DNA of 13,524 bases from Solobacterium sp. (GTDB lineage: Bacteria > Bacillota_I > Bacilli_A > Erysipelotrichales > Erysipelotrichaceae). The stretch lies in contig JAFYGX010000073.1 of the NCBI GenBank assembly GCA_017543025.1, positions 1 through 13,524 of the forward strand. The letters run 5' to 3'. Below are positions 8,505 through 13,524 of the stretch, in pieces. The notes under the pieces are model-generated. The model searched no databases. It was not told where the DNA came from and was given only the letters and a program-made list of their open reading frames with translations. The translations under genes and the position numbers were made by a program. Each line of letters opens with the position of its first letter. The first letter of the stretch is position 1.

Positions 8505-10391
8505 ATGTGGAATTATAACTTTGTTATTCCAGGCTTTCTGATTCTGCTGATTCTGCTGGTCTATTACCTTTCAAGGCCGCAGATCATGATTCGGGTGAAT
8601 CGTGTATTTGTCTTTCTTCTTACAGCAGAAAGTCTGGTAATCATACTGGATCTGATTTCCTCTAAAGCGGATGAGAGTTTTGAGATGTTTTCGTCGAACG
8701 CTCTGTATATGCTCAACACATTGTATTTCGTCTTTTTTCTGGTGAGGATTTATCTCTTCTATCTGCTCACCTCGAATGTGGTCGGCGCAGAAACAGATAA
8801 GAGCTATGTCAGAAAGACTGCGGAAGCGATTGTGGTAATCATTTCTGAAGTGATCGCTGTTTCCAGCTATTATACCGGAGCGGTATTCCGCATCACGGAA
8901 GCCGGGTATCAGAGCGGGCCGTTATACAATATTCTCTATTTCTGCTCTCTGTTCTATATTCTGCTTTCGCTGGTTGTTCTGTTCCGGTTCCGGGCAAAGC
9001 TCAGTCAGTATGAGCTGATCAGCGCCGGTGCATATAATCTGATTCTGCTGGCAGGAACGGTCATCCGGTTTATCATGCCGCAGATTCTTGTGATGAATCT
9101 GTTCTGCCTGATGGCGATTCTCATTATCTATCTGACGTTTCAGAATCCCGATCTGTACAGTTCAGACCGCGGACCTTCGTTCAACAGGCGGGCTTTTCGG
9201 ACCACACTGGATGAAGTGCGCATTACGCAGCCGTTCCGTCTTCTGTGTTTTGTACTGCGCAGCTACAGTGAAGAGAGGGAAATCTACGGCTATCACCAGA
9301 TGGATCAGGGAATCAAACTGATTTCCGAGTACCTTGCGGAGCTCTGTGAAGAAGAACAGATTTTCTATCTGCGCAACGGCTGTTTTGCGATCATGGGCTC
9401 CGACCAGATGGAGTGGGATGCAATACAGCAGGACATCTCACAGCGCTTTCAGCGGCCCTGGATGGCAGATGAGGCAGACCTGTTTCTTGATGTTTCATTT
9501 GTCCGCATCAGCAGCCGCTCCGGATACGACGATACTGATACGATTATCAACCGTCTTCTGACCGCATTCTACGAAACCGGCAAACGGTCGTCTTCGGGCA
9601 ATATGATCGATCTGGATGAGATTCACGATCTGGACCGTCAGGTGGACGTCAAACGGGAACTGGAAAAAGCAATCGAAGAAAACAGCGTGGAGATTTTTCT
9701 GCAGCCGTTAATCGAGTGCGATTCCGGAACTATGTGCGGTGCGGAAGTACTTGCGCGAATCCGGAATTCAGAAGGACGCATTCTTTCACCCGGAATCTTT
9801 ATTCCGATTGCGGAACAGAACGGTCAGATCAACCGTCTTGGTTCGCAGGTGTTTGAAAAGGCATGCAGATTTATCAGCGAAGGCAAGCTGGCAGCGACCG
9901 GCCTGCAGTGGGTTAACGTAAATCTCTCGCCGATTCAGTGCATGAACCGCGATCTTTCCGATCAGTTCACAGAGATTCTGGACCGTTATGGGGTAGATGC
10001 GAAATACATCCATCTGGAAATTACCGAGGCATCCATGATTGATCTTTCACTGCTGCAGAAACAGATTCAGACACTGCAGGAAAACGGATTCCGGTTTGCT
10101 CTGGACGATTACGGGACGGGATATTCCAATCTGACCCGTGTCAAGCACTATCCGTTTATCAATATCAAACTGGATATGGAAGTGGTATGGGATTATTACA
10201 AGGAACGGGATGCCCTCCTTCCCGCCATCATCAAGGCGTTCAAACAGCTGAATTTCAGCGTTACAGCAGAAGGAATCGAGACCGAGGAGATGGGGAAAGT
10301 AATGAAAGCTGCAGGTTGTGATTATCTGCAGGGATATTATTTTTCCAAGCCCCTTCCGGCAGATGAGTTTGTGGCGAAATACTCCGTCTGA
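8505..10391 (+). CDS. Membrane-bound degenerate-GGDEF/EAL protein, likely c-di-GMP phosphodiesterase
   Basis: A 628-residue protein. Residues 1-212 are about seven hydrophobic segments with short loops and no recognised sensor domain. Residues ~225-365 resemble a GGDEF domain in which the GGDEF signature has become RNGCF (290-294), so cyclase activity is not expected. Residues ~385-625 are an EAL domain with the expected catalytic set: Glu414 (EVL in place of EAL), Asn473 (NLSP), Glu505 (EITE), Asp534/Asp535 (DDYGTGY), Lys555, Glu589 (AEGIE) and Gln609 (LQGYYFS). This predicts hydrolysis of c-di-GMP to pGpG, possibly tuned by the degenerate GGDEF. The start at 8505 has a GGAG Shine-Dalgarno at 8495-8498. 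A TACAAT at 8449-8454 could be a -10, without a good -35. The gene stands alone after a terminator. No partner cyclase or c-di-GMP riboswitch is visible in the window. Confidence 0.92.
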   Translation: MWNYNFVIPGFLILLILLVYYLSRPQIMIRVNRVFVFLLTAESLVIILDLISSKADESFEMFSSNALYMLNTLYFVFFLVRIYLFYLLTSNVVGAETDKSYVRKTAEAIVVIISEVIAVSSYYTGAVFRITEAGYQSGPLYNILYFCSLFYILLSLVVLFRFRAKLSQYELISAGAYNLILLAGTVIRFIMPQILVMNLFCLMAILIIYLTFQNPDLYSSDRGPSFNRRAFRTTLDEVRITQPFRLLCFVLRSYSEEREIYGYHQMDQGIKLISEYLAELCEEEQIFYLRNGCFAIMGSDQMEWDAIQQDISQRFQRPWMADEADLFLDVSFVRISSRSGYDDTDTIINRLLTAFYETGKRSSSGNMIDLDEIHDLDRQVDVKRELEKAIEENSVEIFLQPLIECDSGTMCGAEVLARIRNSEGRILSPGIFIPIAEQNGQINRLGSQVFEKACRFISEGKLAATGLQWVNVNLSPIQCMNRDLSDQFTEILDRYGVDAKYIHLEITEASMIDLSLLQKQIQTLQENGFRFALDDYGTGYSNLTRVKHYPFINIKLDMEVVWDYYKERDALLPAIIKAFKQLNFSVTAEGIETEEMGKVMKAAGCDYLQGYYFSKPLPADEFVAKYSV

Positions 10392-10683
10392 ACCCATTCA
10401 GAAAACAACAAAACCCGCCTGCTGCGCAATGTCATCAAGTTAAGCTCAATGATATTGTCGCGTGCCGCAAAGACTATGAATAAGCCGAGGCAAAACTGCA
10501 GAAATGCCTGCGAGGATGCCCTTGGCTTTTCATATTCGGCATGAATTCTGTTAAAAAAGGATGAACAATTCATAAAAACGCGCGAAATAAAAGCATTCAC
10601 CTCCGGTGATTTGATTTTTTAACTAGCGACTGAGCGTGGAGCGAGGGAGCTCCTGGGATGGGGAATTCCCCGCGGCTTGAGTA
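10392..10683. other. Gene-free stretch left of the IS remnant, with possible coding fragments
   Basis: No intact gene is seen. On the minus strand an open frame starts at 10600 directly after GGAGGTGA (complement of 10597-10604). It reads in part HAEYEKPRASSQAFLQF and AARDNIIELNLMTLRSRR, then runs back over the 3' end of the EAL gene. It looks coding-like but I do not recognise it, and the 3-nt Shine-Dalgarno spacing is tight, so it may be a remnant. From 10621 onward the composition turns G-rich. GGAGCTCC (10646-10653) and GGGGAATTCCCC (10660-10671) are perfect palindromes just before the TnpA fragment. Confidence 0.4.
10597..10620 (+). terminator. Weak candidate terminator downstream of the EAL gene
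   Basis: TCACC (10597-10601) and GGTGA (10605-10609) form a 5-bp stem with a 3-nt loop, followed by TTTGATTTTTT ending at 10620. The stem is short and lies about 205 nt after the EAL stop. The same bases read as a ribosome binding site on the other strand. It is plausible only. Confidence 0.3.
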
Positions 10684-10878
10684 GTGAAGAGTATAACGGC
10701 TCGACGCGTGTTTGCTGAACACCCTGAAGTGAAGAAACAGCTTTGGGGCGGGGAATTCTGGAGCGACGGGTATTTTGTGAGCACAGTTGGAAAATACACG
10801 AATGAAAGTGTAATCCGGGAATACGTAAAGCAGCAAGGTACATATGATTCGTATGTACAGCTTCGGCTTAAGATGTAG
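10684..10878 (+). pseudogene. 5'-truncated IS200/IS605 family transposase TnpA (Y1 HUH)
   Basis: The frame encodes the last ~64 residues of an IS200/IS605-type TnpA. The diagnostic block is QLWGGEFWSDGYFVSTVG, followed by ESVIREYVKQQG. The tyrosine in IREYVKQQG aligns with the nicking tyrosine of this family (Tyr127 in IS608). The C-terminus is complete and ends in TAG. The N-terminal half, including the HUH metal motif, is absent: an in-frame TGA at 10678 precedes the fragment and no upstream frame resembles TnpA. The GTG at 10684 is therefore only where the open frame begins, not a real start. The fragment cannot be an active transposase. No tnpB is present in the window. Confidence 0.8.
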
Positions 10879-10882
10879 TCGT

Positions 10883-10958
10883 CGCCCGCGAAGCGGGATT
10901 TAGATACCCCGCCCGCGTCGCGATAGCAGCGGTCAACCGTCCAGTGGACGGTTGAGCC
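10883..10958 (+). repeat. Hairpins downstream of tnpA, probable right end of the IS remnant
   Basis: Just after the TnpA stop there are two strong foldbacks. The first is CCCGC-GAA-GCGGG (10885-10897), with a competing partner in the direct repeat CGCCCGCG (10883-10890 and 10910-10917). The second is a 10-bp perfect stem, TCAACCGTCC-AGT-GGACGGTTGA (10933-10955), with GG/CC closing beyond a bulged G. IS200/IS605 elements carry such subterminal hairpins as TnpA recognition sites, and the position after tnpA suits a right end. No T-run follows, so they are not terminators. The exact element end was not determined. Confidence 0.5.
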
Positions 10959-10969
10959 TTGGCGCAGGT

Positions 10970-11167
10970 AGTTCATTTCTATACGGAATTTATTTGGATG
11001 ATCCATGCGTTAAAATGCATCCGGAAACCGCTCGTGAATTCGGATTTCATACGGATTTTGCGCGCAGAACTCCTGTCCGGGATGGCGAGTCGGATATTAA
11101 GACGCACGTACTCGGTTCATCAGATATTGCGGGTATTTCCGTGTCTGAAAAAAAGACGCGGCCCTGA
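10970..11167 (+). pseudogene. Unidentified coding fragment joined to the IS right end
   Basis: An open frame without a credible start runs from the hairpin region and stops at TGA 11165-11167, inside the flavodoxin terminator. The segment FLYGIYLDDPCVKMHPETA is protein-like and loosely recalls the YGIYxDDP segment of GyrI-like effector-binding domains, though the similarity is weak. The body of the frame continues to about residue SGSSDIAGIS and then enters terminator sequence, so its last residues are unlikely to be native. The likely reading is the 3' part of a gene cut by the IS insertion or by a later deletion. Function is unassigned. Confidence 0.3.
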
Positions 11168-11181
11168 AACAGGACTGCGTC
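11148..11181 (-). terminator. Intrinsic terminator of the DUF3793-flavodoxin operon
   Basis: Read on the minus strand, GACGC pairs with GCGTC (11177-11181 with 11155-11159). After an A/C mismatch, GTCCTG pairs with CAGGGC including one G-U, around a TTT loop. Seven T follow (complement of 11148-11154). It lies 19 nt past the flavodoxin stop. The plus strand has no T-run, so it acts in one direction only. Confidence 0.92.
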
Positions 11182-11200
11182 ATAGTTTGCGGAATACGGT

Positions 11201-11620
11201 TTATGCCAGTGCTGCGCCAAGTTCTGCGCAGGCTGCCAGCGCTGCTTCATCCGGGAAGCCGCAGCAGTGAACGGTTTTTACAACATTCATGCCGTCGCCA
11301 AGGCAGCGTGTGTTCCAGTCATCCATCCAGGCACCGTTGCCCCAGCCCCAGGAACCGAACAGTCCGACTTTCTTGCCGGAAAGAGAACCTTCCACCGATG
11401 CGAACATCGGTTCAAATTCCGACTCTTCCAGCTGTTCGGCGCCCATGGAAGGACAGCCAAACGCAATTGCATCATACTTGCCGGCATCTGCTGCACTGAA
11501 CGATGCGCAGGGGATCACTTCGACTTCCGCTCCTGCTTCTTTTGCGCCATCTGCTGCCGCATTCGCCATGGCCTCCGTATTTCCTGTTCCACTCCAGAAT
11601 ACAACTGCAACTTTACTCAT
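11201..11620 (-). CDS. Flavodoxin (short-chain)
   Basis: A 139-residue flavodoxin, the length typical of short-chain clostridial flavodoxins. The FMN phosphate loop is SGTGNT (10-15). GCPSMGAEQLEESEFEPMF (55-73) and GSWGWGNGAWMDDW provide the two isoalloxazine-flanking loops. It is a soluble one- or two-electron carrier that commonly replaces ferredoxin when iron is scarce. The ATG at 11620 has a GAGGA Shine-Dalgarno that overlaps the stop codon of the upstream DUF3793 gene (gap 10 nt), so the two are translationally and transcriptionally linked. A clean terminator follows. Expression should be controlled from the palindrome-flanked promoter upstream of DUF3793. Confidence 0.95.
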   Translation of the reverse strand: MSKVAVVFWSGTGNTEAMANAAADGAKEAGAEVEVIPCASFSAADAGKYDAIAFGCPSMGAEQLEESEFEPMFASVEGSLSGKKVGLFGSWGWGNGAWMDDWNTRCLGDGMNVVKTVHCCGFPDEAALAACAELGAALA

Positions 11621-11630
11621 TCTTTTTTCC

Positions 11631-12203
11631 TCATCTTTCTAATTGCGCTTTTTTATCTGCTACTGCGAGATCTTCGATCGTATAACCGACGGAAAGATTC
11701 CGGCAGTAAACATTCCTGCATAGGGTATAGGATTCAAACCGTTCTCTTGCGGCGGCTTCATCACCGTACACACGCCATTCACCGATACATTTGCATGCTT
11801 TGTCACGATGATGGATAAATCCATAAACATCTTCCGGGGGATACCCGAGAAACAATCCGATTTCATGCGGAAACTCTTCATCAGAGCGCAGATGCCGAAC
11901 CAGTTCACCCAGACACCGCTCCGCGCTGCAGGCGGTATATCCCCTTTCTTTGAGAATGGAGAGCGCTCCCTGCTGAGCGATATCCTGTTTCAGCATTTCC
12001 AATCGAAACACGTAGATCAGCATTCTGTCTTTCTGCATGCGCAGGGGAATGATACGCAGTCCCCTTGCCGCAAACCGCCTGTTGAATGCTTTCATTTCTT
12101 CCATCAGCACCGACATATTCGTGCAGGGTGTTGTAAACATACTTGCGGTTTTGATTCCTGCTAGGGTAGGTGCACCATAGGAGACAAGTTCAAATGCTTT
12201 CAT
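11631..12203 (-). CDS. DUF3793 family protein
   Basis: A 190-residue cytoplasmic protein of the DUF3793 family, function unknown. Recognisable family blocks are APTLAGIKTASMF (11-23), FPHEIGLFLGYPPEDVYGFI (111-130) and ACKCIGEWRVYGDE (136-149). Cysteines recur at 91, 97, 138, 140, 162 and 167; those at 138, 162 and 167 sit in conserved positions and could bind metal or act in redox chemistry, though that is inference. Members of this family are often found next to flavodoxin genes, as here (10-nt gap). The ATG at 12203 follows GGAGGG with a short 3-4 nt spacer. The promoter lies between two copies of an 18-bp palindrome, so the operon is probably repressed by a dimeric regulator. No signal peptide or membrane segment is seen. 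Confidence 0.88.
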   Translation of the reverse strand: MKAFELVSYGAPTLAGIKTASMFTTPCTNMSVLMEEMKAFNRRFAARGLRIIPLRMQKDRMLIYVFRLEMLKQDIAQQGALSILKERGYTACSAERCLGELVRHLRSDEEFPHEIGLFLGYPPEDVYGFIHHRDKACKCIGEWRVYGDEAAARERFESYTLCRNVYCRNLSVGYTIEDLAVADKKAQLER

Positions 12204-12214
12204 AAGCCCTCCGA

Positions 12215-12265
12215 TTAGTTATTACTAACTAAATGTAGCATATTATGTTAGCTGTGTCTAACTAA
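12215..12265 (-). promoter_or_regulatory. DUF3793-flavodoxin promoter with two palindromic operators
   Basis: On the minus strand, TTAGTT (12265-12260), a 17-bp spacer and TATGCT (12242-12237) form a promoter starting near 12230. Site A, TTAGTTATTACTAACTAA (12215-12232), covers the start point. Site B, TTAGCTGTGTCTAACTAA (12248-12265), covers the -35. Both fit TTAGTT-N6-AACTAA (site B with one change) and their centres are 33 bp apart, about three helical turns. This is a double-operator repression layout. The regulator is not in the window. Confidence 0.75.
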
Positions 12266-12809
12266 ATGATCCGGGCGGTTTCAAAAACGGAGTTCTGCCT
12301 CATTGCAGCAGAAACGGGAAACCCTAGGCTGACAGGAAAGCAAATCTCTCTGCAGTTCAGTCAGAGCCGACTGAACTGCAGAGGCTTACATATACAAGGT
12401 CTGTGTGTGACGGAAGGAAAGGCAGATCATCGGACGGACACAGAGAGCAGGGAACGCAATGAGGCGATCAATGCCGGCCGGAAGATCCATACGAACATGG
12501 AAACGACAGCGTAAGGCCCTGCTGCCGGGATCACAGATGCGGTCAGAGTTCTGTGTTCCTTGTCTGCTTTGCGGCAATGGAAATACGTATGCTCTGACAG
12601 CAGCCGTGATCGTGATCTGTGCATGCATCATTTACACAGGTCCTGAAACAGCAGGATATGAATCCGCCTTTCTGTGGGATGCGGATGTCCGTGTCCGATC
12701 ATCGTGCTTTGCGGCGGATCTGCTGCGAATAAGCGCTTTATATCATTCCTGCAAAACAGCATCCTGCTTGAAAAGAACCCTGAAAAAGAATGCCGAACCG
12801 CAGAAATCG
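12266..12809. other. Divergent spacer without a convincing gene
   Basis: About 545 bp separate the two operator regions. Open frames exist on both strands (for example plus 12459-12839 and minus 12386-12631). None has a good ribosome site, a recognisable domain or a sensible boundary, and the plus one runs through the ABC promoter. The only strong structure is the perfect foldback at 12348-12383. A short TTCTGC/GCAGAA pair (12293-12298/12308-12313) is also present. It may be decayed coding sequence or house a small RNA; nothing more can be claimed. Confidence 0.5.
12348..12383. repeat. Perfect 15-bp inverted repeat (hairpin)
   Basis: CTCTGCAGTTCAGTC (12348-12362) and GACTGAACTGCAGAG (12369-12383) are exact reverse complements around the 6-nt loop AGAGCC; one G-U pair extends the base. 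No T-run follows on the plus strand, and only a broken one (ATTTGCTTT) on the minus strand. It lies between two promoters that fire away from it, so it does not terminate either neighbour. Confidence 0.85.
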
Positions 12810-12841
12810 TGCTATTATAAGTTAGTTAAAATAAACTAACT
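12810..12841 (+). promoter_or_regulatory. ABC gene promoter with palindromic operator (third copy)
   Basis: TGCTATTAT (12810-12818) is an extended -10 without a clear -35. Directly after it, at the expected start point, lies GTTAGTTAAAATAAACTAAC (12821-12840), a palindrome with 8-bp perfect arms when extended to 12820 and 12841. It contains TTAGTT-N6-AACTAA, the same core and spacing as the two sites upstream of DUF3793. Binding here would block transcription start. Confidence 0.72.
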
Positions 12842-12851
12842 CAGGTGTATT

Positions 12852-13524
12852 ATGTTTCTTGAACTGCAGAATATTCGAAAATCCTTCGGCGAGAGAGAAA
12901 ACCGTGTCGAAGTACTGAAAGGTATCAGCCTTTCCGTAGAGGAGGGAGAAATCTGTGTGCTGCTGGGACCGTCCGGTTCCGGCAAATCCACCTTGCTGAA
13001 TATCATCGGCGGAATTGATACGGCGGATGAAGGCGACATCATTGTCCGCGGTGAACCGATGCGCTCGATGAAGGAAAAGGCGCTGACGGCGTACCGCAGA
13101 AATCACCTCGGCTATATCTTTCAGATGTATAATCTCATCCCGAATCTCACGGTCCGTGAAAATATCGAAGTCGGCGGTTATCTTTCCAAAGATCCGCTGG
13201 ACTGCGATGAGCTTTTGAAAACACTGGGTCTTGAAAGTCATCAGGATAAGCTGCCCAATCAGCTTTCCGGCGGTCAGCAGCAGCGCACTTCAATCGGCAG
13301 AGCGATCATCAAGAACCCGGATATCCTGCTCTGTGATGAACCGACGGGTGCTCTGGACTACAACACCTCAAAAGATATTCTCTGTCTGATTGAAAAGGTC
13401 AATCAGGTATATGGCAATACGATCCTCATTGTCACCCACAATGAAGCCATTCGTAAGATGGCAGATCTTGTGGTGGAGCTGCGTGACGGCAAAGTGCGCA
13501 GACAGTATCGCAATGAAGTGAAAA
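12852..13524 (+). CDS. ABC transporter ATP-binding protein, MacB/LolD type (3' end outside window)
   Basis: The first 224 codons of an ABC ATPase; the frame is open at the right edge. Walker A is GPSGSGKST (39-47), the Q-loop is YIFQMYNLIPN, the signature LSGGQQQR follows in the second half, then Walker B ILLCDEPTGALD and the switch histidine in IVTHN. LSGGQQQR together with DEPTGALD is typical of the MacB/LolD/FtsE group, which works with FtsX-like permeases in export of peptides, lipids or drugs, or in mechanotransmission. The permease is expected just downstream and is not visible. The ATG at 12852 is preceded by AGGTG (12843-12847) with a short spacer. The operator over its start point links it to the divergent flavodoxin operon. 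Confidence 0.92.
   Translation, partial: MFLELQNIRKSFGERENRVEVLKGISLSVEEGEICVLLGPSGSGKSTLLNIIGGIDTADEGDIIVRGEPMRSMKEKALTAYRRNHLGYIFQMYNLIPNLTVRENIEVGGYLSKDPLDCDELLKTLGLESHQDKLPNQLSGGQQQRTSIGRAIIKNPDILLCDEPTGALDYNTSKDILCLIEKVNQVYGNTILIVTHNEAIRKMADLVVELRDGKVRRQYRNEVK

Noticed and set aside
12459..12839. Plus-strand open frame of 126 codons upstream of the ABC gene
   Set aside because: It has no ribosome site or known domain and runs through the ABC promoter and operator.
1..13524. CRISPR arrays, tRNA or rRNA genes
   Set aside because: No regularly spaced repeats and no cloverleaf or rRNA-like segments were noticed on either strand by eye.

Overview
The window looks like a chromosomal segment of a moderate-GC Firmicute. 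The gene set (rex-asnS, LicD, ABC-F, PPi-dependent phosphofructokinase, short clostridial-type flavodoxin with DUF3793) fits Erysipelotrichia or a neighbouring gut lineage. That placement is inferred from gene content and was not tested by phylogeny.

Layout. (1) 2-223: 3' end of tsaD. (2) 323-5180: a four-gene plus-strand run, rex (redox repressor), asnS, a LicD-family transferase and an ABC-F ATPase. It is driven by a promoter with a built-in Rex-type operator and closed by a clear intrinsic terminator. (3) 5193-8373: a PTS EIIBC permease whose EIIB phosphorylation cysteine appears to be missing, followed by a pyrophosphate-dependent phosphofructokinase and a terminator. Together they suggest sugar uptake feeding PPi-sparing glycolysis. 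(4) 8505-10391: a membrane protein with a degenerate GGDEF and an apparently intact EAL domain, a likely c-di-GMP phosphodiesterase. (5) 10392-11147: an 0.8-kb scar with no intact gene. It holds a 5'-truncated IS200/IS605-type TnpA, palindromes, strong hairpins and fragments of unidentified coding sequence. (6) 11148-12265: a minus-strand operon of DUF3793 and flavodoxin, with a clean terminator and a promoter flanked by two copies of an 18-bp palindrome. (7) 12266-12809: a gene-poor divergent spacer with a perfect 15-bp-arm hairpin. (8) 12810-13524: a plus-strand promoter with a third copy of the same palindrome, then the ATPase of a MacB/LolD-type ABC system that runs off the window.

The most system-like signal is the shared operator, TTAGTT-N6-AACTAA. 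It occurs twice at the DUF3793-flavodoxin promoter and once at the ABC promoter, so one unidentified repressor probably controls both transcription units. Other points of interest are the eroded EIIB active site, the Rex operator embedded in the rex-asnS promoter, and the IS scar.
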